From Methanobacterium sp. UBA375 (GTDB lineage Archaea > Methanobacteriota > Methanobacteria > Methanobacteriales > Methanobacteriaceae), in the NCBI GenBank assembly GCA_002495625.1, contig DAGC01000005.1:62001-126000 (forward strand): 64,000 bases of DNA, written 5' to 3'. Below are positions 34,603-42,758 of this stretch, piece after piece. Position 1 is the first letter of the stretch; the number at the start of each line of letters is the position of its first letter. Both the position numbers and the translations under genes were made by a program. The notes beneath the pieces are model-generated. The model saw nothing but the letters and a program-made list of their open reading frames with translations, searched no databases and was not told the DNA's origin.

Positions 34603-34689
34603 TTTTTTATTTATTTTGGTTAGATTTTATTTTTTAACATAAATTTTAAGAAACATCAAGTCCATAAAATAGAAATGAGGTGAAAAGAT

Positions 34690-34977
34690 ATGTTTTCTAA
34701 AGTACCCATCGATGTTGATAAAATAAAAAAAGAAGATATAGACCGGGAATTATTACGAGTATCCATCATGGCAGAGTTAGATGCCATAAGTCTCTATGAA
34801 CAGATGGCGAACATAACAGATAACGAAGATCTCAAAGTGGTCCTTTTGGACGTAGCCCAGGAAGAAAAGACCCACGTAGGTGAATTCCAGACCATGCTTT
34901 TAAGAATGGATGAAGAACAGGTTCAAGAACTGGAGAAAGGGAAAAAAGAAGTGGAAGAGTTAACAGGGAAGAAATAA
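34690..34977 (+). CDS. Ferritin-like diiron protein of the encapsulin-cargo type
   Basis: 95 residues. The two helices SIMAELDAISLYEQMANITDNED and VVLLDVAQEEKTHVGEFQTML carry Glu29, Glu37, Glu58/59 and His62, the E...ExxH ligand pattern of ferritin-like iron proteins. From memory, the sequence closely resembles the N-terminal ferritin-like domain fused to the encapsulin shell protein in Pyrococcus furiosus. Here it is a stand-alone protein, with no shell gene in the window. GAGGTGAAAAG precedes the ATG. It probably oxidises or stores iron, possibly as encapsulin cargo if a shell gene lies elsewhere. Confidence 0.8.
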   Translation: MFSKVPIDVDKIKKEDIDRELLRVSIMAELDAISLYEQMANITDNEDLKVVLLDVAQEEKTHVGEFQTMLLRMDEEQVQELEKGKKEVEELTGKK

Positions 34978-35035
34978 TTGGGTCCTAAAGTTTATTTTTT
35001 TTGGAAAATTGAAGGGGACACAGAAGGTGTTCAAT

Positions 35036-35596
35036 ATGGCAAAAGTTATTTTAGGTGTAACAATATCACTGGACGGATTTGCTGAAGATAAAAGTGGCAG
35101 TGTGGGACCATTGTATCCTGATCTCGACGTTCTACGAGATACTGACGTCATGCGAGAAGCTCAACGGAATGCAGGTGCGGTTGTAATGTCCTGGAAGGAA
35201 TTTTCAATGGCAGAAGATCCCGATACCTATGCGGATAACTACGAGTTTCAGGTACCCATATTCGTTTTCACAGACAAAGTTCCAGAAAAACATCCCAAAG
35301 AGAATGATGCTGTGACTTTTACTTTTATCACGGACGGCGTTGAAAGTGCAGTTAGACAAGCAAAGGCAGTAGCCGGCGATAAGGATGTCCAGATAATAGG
35401 CAGCGCAAAAACTGTACAAGAATTTTTGCAGAAAGGAATCGCTGATGAACTGCAAGTTGATATCATACCAATATTACTACACGAAGGGGCTCGTCCGTTT
35501 GAAAGTTTAGATAAATCGATTAAACTAGAAAGAACTAAAGTGGTGGAGCTTCCTGCTGGCAGAACACATCTCAGGTTCCGAGTTTTAAAAGAATAA
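35036..35596 (+). CDS. RibD/dihydrofolate-reductase-like protein
   Basis: 186 residues from ATG 35036; AGAAGGTG lies just upstream, so the nine extra codons from TTG 35009 are rejected. The N-terminus AKVILGVTISLDGFAEDKSGSVG and the C-terminal DVQIIGSAKTVQEFLQKGIADELQVDIIPILLHEGARPF are typical of the RibD C-terminal (DHFR-like) fold, which binds NADPH. YyaP/YwjB-like proteins of this type have no firmly assigned substrate. No riboflavin genes are adjacent, so a reductase of unknown substrate is the safe call. Confidence 0.82.
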   Translation: MAKVILGVTISLDGFAEDKSGSVGPLYPDLDVLRDTDVMREAQRNAGAVVMSWKEFSMAEDPDTYADNYEFQVPIFVFTDKVPEKHPKENDAVTFTFITDGVESAVRQAKAVAGDKDVQIIGSAKTVQEFLQKGIADELQVDIIPILLHEGARPFESLDKSIKLERTKVVELPAGRTHLRFRVLKE

Positions 35597-35846
35597 ATAG
35601 CATCTACGAGTTTTTTTTTATTAGAATGTTTTTCTCAAAGAATATATGATGAAGAATCATAAAGCCACACTGGATTCAACATGGTATGTTGCCCAAATCT
35701 TTAGCTGCTAATTCATCGTATGAACAACATCAGTGTGGTACAGTAGGTGTGGTATAGTTTAGATAAGATATAAAAAAGTTAACGATGGTTTAATATGAGT
35801 TTCATCAAGATGTTGGAGCCGCATGAGCCGCTCGGCGGATTAAAAA
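35597..35846. other. 250-base region upstream of the broken MFS gene
   Basis: Besides the fold-back element at 35665-35738, this gap holds a TATA-like AATATATGAT (35641-35650), a second GATATAAAAAAG (35767-35778), and a GC-rich hairpin just before the start codon (35819-35838). The hairpin is CCGC paired with GCGG, enclosing GAG paired with CTC with a CCG loop, and could hide the ribosome binding region. No small open frame looks real. Confidence 0.45.
35665..35738 (+). ncRNA. Candidate structured leader or fold-back element (cloverleaf-like)
   Basis: Outer stem CCACACTG (35665-35672) with CAGTGTGG (35731-35738), eight perfect pairs. Inside are three small hairpins with three-base loops: CAACAT-GGT-ATGTTG (35677-35691), TTAG-CTG-CTAA (35701-35711) and TTCAT-CGT-ATGAA (35712-35724). 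A second CAACAT (35725-35730) could replace the first as partner of ATGTTG and stack on the outer stem, giving two exclusive folds. It is not a tRNA: there is no T-loop or anticodon arm. It may be a cis-regulatory RNA or, at DNA level, a regulatory or mobile-element remnant. Transcription is unproven. Confidence 0.4.
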
Positions 35847-37073
35847 ATGAATAAAGATTCCTATAAAATGCCGTGGAGGCTACTAGCGGTTGCCGTATTT
35901 TTGAATTTCTGTACATGGGCAATTCTATTTTCCATCCCACCCATGGAAGCCTTAATATCCAGGGATTTGTTGGTTTCTCACTTCCAGACCGGTCTGCTTT
36001 TCAGTGCACCCATAGTCATGATCGCTCTTTCAGCAATTCCTGCCGGTGTTTTGGCTGATAGGGTAGGTATTAAAAAGGTCATTGGAATTGGTGCTATCAT
36101 CGCCTTGATAGGTGCTTCACTTAGAGGAATAACCATCGGATATCCTGATTTACTGATATTTTCGCTTATTTTTGGATTAGGGATGGGTTTGACCTTTGCC
36201 ATCCTGCCGAAGCTTGCAAGATCATGCAGTCAGCCAGACCAGACAATTCTGGTCATGGGAATTTTAACTGGCTTCGGAGTACTGGGCGGTGTCGGTATTG
36301 GACTGGCAATTACAGTTCCCCTCCTCTATCCTTTAACCAACAGTTACCATGGTGTTTTCATTTTCTGGAGTATACTACTGTTGATGATAACGATATTATG
36401 GTGGGTCATGGTCCGGGAGCCGCCCTGTCCACATGCTGAAGTTGAACCTGAAAAAATAAGCTTTAATGAGATAAAACAAACCCTGAAAAATAGAGTTTTA
36501 TGACTTCTAGCTTTTATCTTGTTCCTTCACAACTTCTTCTTCTACACATGGGCTGGTTGGGTTCCAACTTACCTCCTGGAGAAGGGAATCAGCTTAAGCT
36601 CCGCCGGTTTAATGACGTCGGTCATGCTCTGGGTAGGTGTCCCTACGGTGATATTGGTGCCGATAATATTTTCTGGATATGATATTCCACGAAAATTGTT
36701 CATATGGTTACCCAGCGTGATATACGCATTCCTAGCAGGTGCAATATTGTATGCCAACCAGTTTTCCCTCTGGTTTCTGATGATCATTGCTGGGATCATA
36801 AATATCCTGCGTTTCAATACTTTGCTAACTTTGCCGGTTGAAATAATGCCCAGTGAGCATGCTGGTACAGCCAGTGGTGTGGTGGTGTCGGTTGGTTATA
36901 TGGGGGCTGTGGTTGGGCCCATCATAGCCGGGGAAATTCTGGATGTTAGTGGAAGTTTACAGAGTGTTTTCGTTATTTTGATAGTTTTATCTTTGATAAC
37001 TACCGTATTTGCCTTTCTAATTCCATCAGATAGTACTAAAAAGCGTTCCTTCCAAATAGATCAGAAAAATTAA
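35847..37073 (+). pseudogene. Major facilitator superfamily transporter interrupted by one in-frame TGA
   Basis: A single reading frame of 408 codons plus stop, broken only by TGA at 36501-36503 (codon 219). The first half has helices 1-6, with GVLADRVGIKKVIGIG (the MFS loop 2-3 motif) and GLGMGLTFAILPKL. The second half has helices 7-12 (FYTWAGWVPTYLLEKGISL, EHAGTASGVVVSVGYMGAVVGPIIAGEILD). Both halves are in the same frame and total length is normal for the family, so one TGG-to-TGA change (Trp lost) or a sequencing error is the simplest explanation. It resembles cyanate/nitrate-type MFS exporters; the substrate is unknown. Confidence 0.8.
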
Positions 37074-37076
37074 TCT

Positions 37077-37877
37077 TTATTTTGTAATAAAACTTTCATT
37101 TTTTGTAACAAAATTCTTAAGGGATCCGATATTTTCGATTTCTACTTCCACGGTGTCACCAACATTCATGGGACCAACACCGGGTGGAGTTCCGGTGGCA
37201 ATTATATCGCCGGGATGCAAAGTCATTATGTTAGATACAAATTCCACCAACTCCTGGGGTGAGAAGATCATATTTTTGGTGTTAGAATTCTGTTTCACTT
37301 CGCCATTGAGTTTGAGAGATATTTGCTGATCAGCAGGGTCCAGTCTGGTTTCGATGCATGGTCCGATGGGACAGAAGGTGTTGAAACTCTTGGCCCGTGT
37401 CCACTGCCCATCCTTTCTCTGCAAGTCTCTGGCAGTGACATCATTCAAGACAGTGTAGCCGCCTATGTACTGGTCAGCATCTTCTTTTTTAATATTATGG
37501 GCTTCTGTGGAAATTGTTAGGGCCAATTCAGCCTCATAATCCACCTGTTTTGATGATGATGGATATATTATGGAATCTAAAGGCCCAATAACTCCTGTAG
37601 ATGGTTTAATAAATATAACTGGTTCCTCAGGGATTTCCATATTCAGTTCCCGAGCATGATCCACGTAGTTAAGGCCCACACAGACCACTTTTGTCGGAGA
37701 AACTGGAGGAAGTATTTCAACTTCTTTCAGGTCGTAGGTACATTTTTCTAAAACAAACCTACCTATGCTCTGGGCATCTATGGCTTTTTTCATGGAGCAG
37801 GATAATTCAGTTATTGAATCATCCTCTAAAACCCCTGTATTTCTAACTCCGTCCTTTTTAAAGCGTACGAATTTCAT
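37077..37877 (-). CDS. Fumarylacetoacetate hydrolase family protein
   Basis: 266 residues. The FAH fold is marked by KVVCVGLNYVDHARELNM, PVIFIKPSTGVIGPLDSI, VDYEAELALTI (metal-binding Glu pair), GGYTVLNDVTARDLQRKDGQWTRAKSFNTFCPIGP, and PGDIIATGTPPGVGP. Such enzymes cleave or isomerise/decarboxylate beta-diketo acids with a Mg2+ ion (for example 2-hydroxyhepta-2,4-diene-1,7-dioate isomerase or oxaloacetate decarboxylase-like). The natural substrate here is unknown. It follows hisG on the same strand after 36 bases and may share its transcript. Confidence 0.88.
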   Translation of the reverse strand: MKFVRFKKDGVRNTGVLEDDSITELSCSMKKAIDAQSIGRFVLEKCTYDLKEVEILPPVSPTKVVCVGLNYVDHARELNMEIPEEPVIFIKPSTGVIGPLDSIIYPSSSKQVDYEAELALTISTEAHNIKKEDADQYIGGYTVLNDVTARDLQRKDGQWTRAKSFNTFCPIGPCIETRLDPADQQISLKLNGEVKQNSNTKNMIFSPQELVEFVSNIMTLHPGDIIATGTPPGVGPMNVGDTVEVEIENIGSLKNFVTKNESFITK

Positions 37878-37913
37878 GGAAACACCGATTAAAATGTTGG
37901 GCTTTTAAAGTCC

Positions 37914-38774
37914 CTAAATTATTCTTTCAATGGGAACCACCAGGATATCCCGGGCCCCTATCTTTTTAAGCTGGTTAACCAGGTTGAACACGTCTTTTTC
38001 ATCCACCACGGCGTGTACGGCCATTATACCATTATCTGATAGGACGTTGGATACAGTGGGTCCGGTGAGTCCGGGCATGGCCTGTTTAACCTCGTCCAGG
38101 TGTTCTTCGGCCACGTTCATCATCACCAGCTTTTTACCTTCCGCATCCAGAACTCCCCTGATACCGGTTCTGATGGCTTCTATTTTATCCCTCTTTTCAT
38201 GGAAGCTTTCTTTATTAGCTATGAGTTTTATTGAGCTTTCTAAGATGGTGTCAATGATTTTTAGGTGGTTCATCTTCAGGGTGGTGCCGGTGCTGGTTAT
38301 ATCCGCCACGACGTCTGCCACGCCAATAAAAGGCGCTATCTCCGTAGACCCGCTTAATTCCACTATCTTAACCAGTAGGCCTTTAGATTTAAGGTACTTC
38401 TCTGTCAAATTAGGAAATTCGGTAGCCACTACCGAACCATACTTTATATCTGATAAACCGTTGATCTGAGATTCTTCTGGAGAAGCCAGTACCAGTTTAG
38501 CCCGTCCGAAGTTGAGGTCTTCCAGGATTTCCACTTCAACCTCACTTTCTTCGATTAAATCTAAACCAGTTATTCCCAGGTCAGCCGCGCCATCGGCTAC
38601 AAATTCAGGGATATCCGCTGCCCTGGTGAACATTACACATATCTCTTCATCATGGGTTTGGGAGAAGAGTTTCCGGTTGGCGTTGTCTTTTAAACCGATG
38701 CCCGCCCTCTCCAGTAGTTTCACTGACGGGTCACTGATGCGTCCCTTGGATGGCAAGGCGATTTTTATCTGCAT
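37914..38774 (-). CDS. hisG: ATP phosphoribosyltransferase HisG, long form
   Basis: 286 residues. It catalyses the first step of histidine synthesis, joining ATP to PRPP. Visible: KIALPSKGRISDPSVKLLERAG at the N-terminus, VFTRAADIPEFVADGAADLGITG (substrate domain), DVVADITSTGTTLKMNHL (PRPP loop), and a C-terminal ACT-like domain (about residues 210-286, ending VHAVVDEKDVFNLVNQLKKIGARDILVVPIERII) that gives histidine feedback control. This long, self-sufficient form needs no HisZ. A block of imperfect direct repeats lies in its upstream region. Confidence 0.95.
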   Translation of the reverse strand: MQIKIALPSKGRISDPSVKLLERAGIGLKDNANRKLFSQTHDEEICVMFTRAADIPEFVADGAADLGITGLDLIEESEVEVEILEDLNFGRAKLVLASPEESQINGLSDIKYGSVVATEFPNLTEKYLKSKGLLVKIVELSGSTEIAPFIGVADVVADITSTGTTLKMNHLKIIDTILESSIKLIANKESFHEKRDKIEAIRTGIRGVLDAEGKKLVMMNVAEEHLDEVKQAMPGLTGPTVSNVLSDNGIMAVHAVVDEKDVFNLVNQLKKIGARDILVVPIERII

Positions 38775-38796
38775 TTTATGTTATCTCCACATTTTT

Positions 38797-38911
38797 CTAA
38801 ATTTTAAGTTTAATTGGTAAATTTGATTAGAATTTCTAAATTTTAAGTTTTGATTAGTTAATTTGTTTAGAATTTCTAATTTAGTTTAATAGATAAATTT
38901 GATTAGAATAT
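38797..38911. repeat. Three imperfect direct repeats upstream of hisG
   Basis: Units start at 38797, 38836 and 38876, about 39, 40 and 36 bases long. Units 1 and 2 open with CTAAATTTTAAGTTT, and all three contain a variant of AAATTTGATTAGAAT near their end (GTTTAG in unit 2). They fill the gap between hisG and the ACT-MBL gene, where the hisG promoter must lie. They are too divergent and too few for CRISPR. They may be tandem binding sites or slippage products. Confidence 0.65.
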
Positions 38912-38922
38912 ATCTTTTAATT

Positions 38923-40425
38923 TCAGGGTTTATAATGTTCCATTTCTCCATAGGTTTCTAGTTTATCACCTGAAAGTACAGAAACAGCACCATGACCCCC
39001 ACATATTAAACATTTTCTATTTTCACCCGGTAATTTCTTGTTTAATTCATTTACCAGTTCTATTAGTGATTCTCTTTCTCTCGTGGCCAGTTTACCATCC
39101 ACATTAACCGAGGTCATCAGGTTTTTGGCCAGTAGATTGAACTTCTTCCTATCGGTATTCAGACTCTGGAAATTTATCAGGCTGTCAGCTGGGAAAAGAA
39201 CTCCTTCCTCTGGACATAATAGGTATATCTGTCCATGGAGGTGGCCGCCCAGGCTCTCTAAAACTTCAAATTCCAAACCCCCAATTTTAAACTTATCTAT
39301 TATTGGAAATATATTCCTCTTACCATAATTTTTATCAGAAATTAACGTTACATCATCAGGGGGATTGAAATCAGAGAATAAGTTGATTAGTTTGGTGTAA
39401 ACTCCCTCTAATATGGAAGTTTCAGAGACTGAACCATATGCTCGGTTGGCTTTTTTAATGATGTCCCAGGTACCGGGGTGCATGAAAGAGTTAACATCAT
39501 AGTATCCTGCGGCTCCGGAGTGGTCGGCGTCTGCGTGGGTTATATAGATTTTTTTAAGTTTATCAGCGTCTCCCAACCCATATTTTTGCAGCATCATCTG
39601 AACGTCGAAATGGTAGATACCGTAACCAGTATCGATTAGAAACATTTCAGTGGCATTCTTAAGGACGAATATGTTCCCTCCACAGGGTGGCTGGAAACAG
39701 AAAAGCTCTACATCATCACTTAAGTGGATCCGCTGTACATTTGCATAGAACGCTTCACCGGTGCTATTTTTTAAGGTTTTACCAGTGAGTAAAACACTGT
39801 CAAAGACGCCTCTTGGTTCTTCGCCGATTCTGGTTAATTCCTGTACGATATGGTTTATATCCTTCAGGAGTTTCATCAGAAATTCATCGGCGGCCGTGCC
39901 CAGTATTTCCCTTAGTTTCTGGGCGAAGACGATATAAAATATAGTATCATCGAGGTCTGAGTACTCTTCATCATATTCCAGAATTTCCAGGGGATACTGT
40001 GACTTCAGCTGGTTTAGAAGACTGTTTATCCGGGAACTTTCTTCTAAGGTCAGACTAACCGTTAATTTAGGTGTGGAAGTGGTTTCGTCGTCAAAATCCA
40101 GAAACCCGATGTTGGCCTTGGCGGAAGTTAAATAGTTGAGGAAATCAAATAAGGCCCCTGCCCTATGAGGCAGATATACATTGAATTTAAGGAAGCCAAC
40201 CGGTTTTAAGGATGTTTGCAGGTAACCCAACTCTTTTAAATCATGCTGAATCTTTTGGTAGTTTTCATTCGAGGCAGTGATATCAAAAAACACCGTATTT
40301 ACATCTATTTTCCGGTTGTAGTGGATGCGGTGAATATTAGCTTGGTACTGTTTGGCGATACGGGCTGCCTTATGTAGTGCGCCTGGTTCATCCGGCACCT
40401 GCACTATAAAAGATTTCTTTTCCAT
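38923..40425 (-). CDS. Double-ACT-domain protein fused to a metallo-beta-lactamase hydrolase
   Basis: 500 residues; GGAG lies eight bases before the ATG. Residues 1-75 form an ACT-like domain (SFIVQVPDEPGALHKAARIAKQY). Residues 78-150 form a second (FNVYLPHRAGALFDFLNYLTSAK). A linker of about 80 residues follows. Residues about 240-490 are a metallo-beta-lactamase fold with THADADHSG (His297, Asp299, Asp301, His302), GGHLHGQIY, FPADSL and CGGHGAVS. ACT domains usually sense amino acids, so a ligand-controlled hydrolase is likely. Its position next to hisG hints at, but does not prove, an amino-acid link. Substrate unknown. Confidence 0.8.
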   Translation of the reverse strand: MEKKSFIVQVPDEPGALHKAARIAKQYQANIHRIHYNRKIDVNTVFFDITASNENYQKIQHDLKELGYLQTSLKPVGFLKFNVYLPHRAGALFDFLNYLTSAKANIGFLDFDDETTSTPKLTVSLTLEESSRINSLLNQLKSQYPLEILEYDEEYSDLDDTIFYIVFAQKLREILGTAADEFLMKLLKDINHIVQELTRIGEEPRGVFDSVLLTGKTLKNSTGEAFYANVQRIHLSDDVELFCFQPPCGGNIFVLKNATEMFLIDTGYGIYHFDVQMMLQKYGLGDADKLKKIYITHADADHSGAAGYYDVNSFMHPGTWDIIKKANRAYGSVSETSILEGVYTKLINLFSDFNPPDDVTLISDKNYGKRNIFPIIDKFKIGGLEFEVLESLGGHLHGQIYLLCPEEGVLFPADSLINFQSLNTDRKKFNLLAKNLMTSVNVDGKLATRERESLIELVNELNKKLPGENRKCLICGGHGAVSVLSGDKLETYGEMEHYKP

Positions 40426-40525
40426 ATGGAATTCTCCATTAAAGAATAATTATTCTGGTAGACTATTAATTTAATTAATTAAAAGAATGTATAAGATTAT
40501 CAAAATTAACATAAGTTGATCCCCC

Positions 40526-41818
40526 ATGGAATCTGAAACCATACTAATAAAAAACACCACTATCATCGCCAATGAAATAAAAAAGGGTTCAATACTCTTA
40601 GAAGATGATAGAATATCCAGTATAGAAGAAAATTTAAGCACTAAAGATGCTGACACAGTTATAGATGGTGAAGGCAAAGTTTTAATCCCTGGCCTGGTAA
40701 ACACCCACACCCACCTCTCCATGACACTTCTAAGGGGCTTAGCAGATGATTTAGTACTGGACACCTGGTTAAACGATCATATCTGGCCCACCGAAGCCAA
40801 TTTAGACGGAGGATTATGCTATGTCGGTGCGAAACTCGCCTGTGCAGAGATGATTAAATCAGGGACCACCACCTTCAACGACATGTACTTCTACATGGAC
40901 CACGTGGCACAGGCCGTAGATGAATCTGGTATCCGGGGAAATATAACCCATGGAATGCTCGATCAGGGCGACGAGGAAAAAAGAAAGGCAGAATACAAGG
41001 AAAGCCTGAGGATAATAGATAAATGTCACAACACGGCTGACGGTAGAATAAAAGTATCACTGGGCCCCCATGCACCATATACCTGTTCAACCGAACTTTT
41101 AAGTTGGGTGAGGAAAAAAGCCAGCCAGTTAGGTGTCCGCATTCACATCCATGTCAGTGAGACCGAGTTTGAAGTTAAAAATATCATCGACACCTACGAT
41201 GCCCGGCCGTTTGAATATCTCGATAATATAGACTTTCTAGACCAAGACGTATTAGCAGCACATACCGTATGGCCATCTGATAATGAAATGGACATAATTA
41301 AAGAGAGGGGAGTTAACATATCACATAACCCGGTGAGTAATATGAAACTGGCATCGGGGATCTCTCCAGTAGCTAAGATGCTGGATAAAGGTATAAACGT
41401 ATCCCTGGGGACGGATGGAGCGGCTTCCAACAACAATATGGACATGCTGGAGGAGATGAAAATAGCCGCTCTAGGACAGAAGGTGAACACCTTCGATCCC
41501 ACCGTGCTTAAAGCGGATGATGTGTTTAAAATGGCCACCATAGGCGGAGCGACTGCACTGGGCCTATCTGATGAGCTTGGGACCATAGAAGTGGGTAAAA
41601 AAGCGGATCTGGTCCTGGTAAATATGAAAGCACCGCATCTGGCACCTTACAGGCATCCTATCTCCCATTTAGTCTATGCGGCAAACGGTGGAGACGTGGA
41701 CACGGTTATCTGTAACGGTCAGATTTTAATGCAGGGTAGAAAACTGTTAACATTGGATGAGAAGGTTGTATTAGGGGAGGCAGAAGAAGCAGCTAGGGAT
41801 CTGCTGTCCAGAAGATAA
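40526..41818 (+). CDS. 5'-deoxyadenosine/5-methylthioadenosine/S-adenosylhomocysteine deaminase (DadD-like)
   Basis: 430 residues, amidohydrolase superfamily. Metal ligands: NTHTHLSMTLLRGLADD (H-x-H), IHIHVSETEFEV (His), AAHTVWPSD (His) and LGTDGAASNNNMDM (Asp). In methanogens this family deaminates 5'-deoxyadenosine, methylthioadenosine and S-adenosylhomocysteine, recycling products of SAM and radical-SAM reactions. The LNDHIWPTEANLDGGLCYVGAKLACAEM segment is typical. It is followed 46 bases later by an HAD hydrolase on the same strand, which may dephosphorylate a related intermediate. Confidence 0.9.
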   Translation: MESETILIKNTTIIANEIKKGSILLEDDRISSIEENLSTKDADTVIDGEGKVLIPGLVNTHTHLSMTLLRGLADDLVLDTWLNDHIWPTEANLDGGLCYVGAKLACAEMIKSGTTTFNDMYFYMDHVAQAVDESGIRGNITHGMLDQGDEEKRKAEYKESLRIIDKCHNTADGRIKVSLGPHAPYTCSTELLSWVRKKASQLGVRIHIHVSETEFEVKNIIDTYDARPFEYLDNIDFLDQDVLAAHTVWPSDNEMDIIKERGVNISHNPVSNMKLASGISPVAKMLDKGINVSLGTDGAASNNNMDMLEEMKIAALGQKVNTFDPTVLKADDVFKMATIGGATALGLSDELGTIEVGKKADLVLVNMKAPHLAPYRHPISHLVYAANGGDVDTVICNGQILMQGRKLLTLDEKVVLGEAEEAARDLLSRR

Positions 41819-41864
41819 TGATTAAAGGCGATTTATACAGGATACAATGTAAGGTGACGTATAA

Positions 41865-42554
41865 ATGGAATACAATGGAATACTGGCGTTATTCGATATC
41901 GACGGGACACTGGTAAGGGGAGCTCGCTGTCATTACCAGGCCTTTGTGGAGTCGGTTAAAAAATTCTATGGATTCGAAGAGGACATAAGCGGAATAAACT
42001 ACGCCGGGAAAACCGACCCTCAGATTCTCAGAGAGGTGCTTGAGTTAGGGGGATTCAATGAAGAAGAGATCAAAAGGAATTTCCGGAACTGTCAGGAGTA
42101 CATGGTCCACTATTACCTAGAAAATGTGCATAAAGAGCACGTAAGGGCACTGGACGGAACATCCGAACTGTTAAAGGAACTCCAGCAGGAAAAAACCCTG
42201 CTCGGATTGGTCACCGGGAATTTAAAGCCCATTGCCTATGCTAAACTGGGGCAAGTTGGATTAGATGGTTACTTCCCCTTCGGAGGTTTCGGAAGCGACT
42301 ACGAAGACAGATACCTCCTGGTGAAAAAAGCTTTAGAACTCGCTAAAGACCAGTACGGCTATGAAGGGAAGAAGATATTCGTAATTGGAGACACCCCCCG
42401 GGATGTCCACGCGGCACGTGTTTATGATTTAAAAACCATAGCAGTGGCCACCGGACGTTATTCAGTTAAAGATCTGGAAAACTGTGGGGCAGACTATGTA
42501 CTGAGAGATTTGAAGGATAAAGATATGGTTTTAAAGATCTTAGACTCCCTTTAA
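41865..42554 (+). CDS. HAD superfamily phosphatase, phosphoglycolate-phosphatase-like
   Basis: 229 residues. The four HAD motifs are visible: ALFDIDGTLVRG (nucleophile and acid/base Asp), VTGNLKPIAYAKL (motif II Thr), the VKKALELA segment with Lys (motif III), and IFVIGDTPRDVHAARV (motif IV Asp). A helical cap domain lies between motif I and II. The substrate is unknown. It is probably co-transcribed with the deoxyadenosine-type deaminase just upstream. The 200-base gap after it is AT-rich and shows no gene. Confidence 0.87.
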   Translation: MEYNGILALFDIDGTLVRGARCHYQAFVESVKKFYGFEEDISGINYAGKTDPQILREVLELGGFNEEEIKRNFRNCQEYMVHYYLENVHKEHVRALDGTSELLKELQQEKTLLGLVTGNLKPIAYAKLGQVGLDGYFPFGGFGSDYEDRYLLVKKALELAKDQYGYEGKKIFVIGDTPRDVHAARVYDLKTIAVATGRYSVKDLENCGADYVLRDLKDKDMVLKILDSL

Positions 42555-42758
42555 GTCAATGGGCAAGATAATCCTCCATCAATTTGTTAAACCTTTTACC
42601 ATATATCTGAGAATACTTATATGGTGAACTTTAACATTGCTTAATTTTACACGTCAGAAGGGCTTTGAATTTTACGAAAATTAAAAGTCTCTTTATGTTT
42701 GATGGGCCCTTCATAGAATATTAATTAAGTTGTTGCTTCATGGAAAAAATTAAAAAAT

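Noticed and set aside
35665..35738. A 74-nt cloverleaf-like shape that could be a tRNA on either strand
   Set aside because: There is no T-loop consensus, no 7-nt anticodon loop, all inner loops are three bases, and no CCA or discriminator context fits. It is kept only as a possible regulatory fold.
36501..36503. TGA in the MFS gene as a selenocysteine codon
   Set aside because: No archaeal SECIS-like hairpin was seen after the gene, no Sec machinery is known to me in this order, and a Trp-to-stop change is simpler.
38797..38911. Repeats before hisG as a CRISPR array
   Set aside because: Units are adjacent without spacers, imperfect, only three, and no cas genes are nearby.
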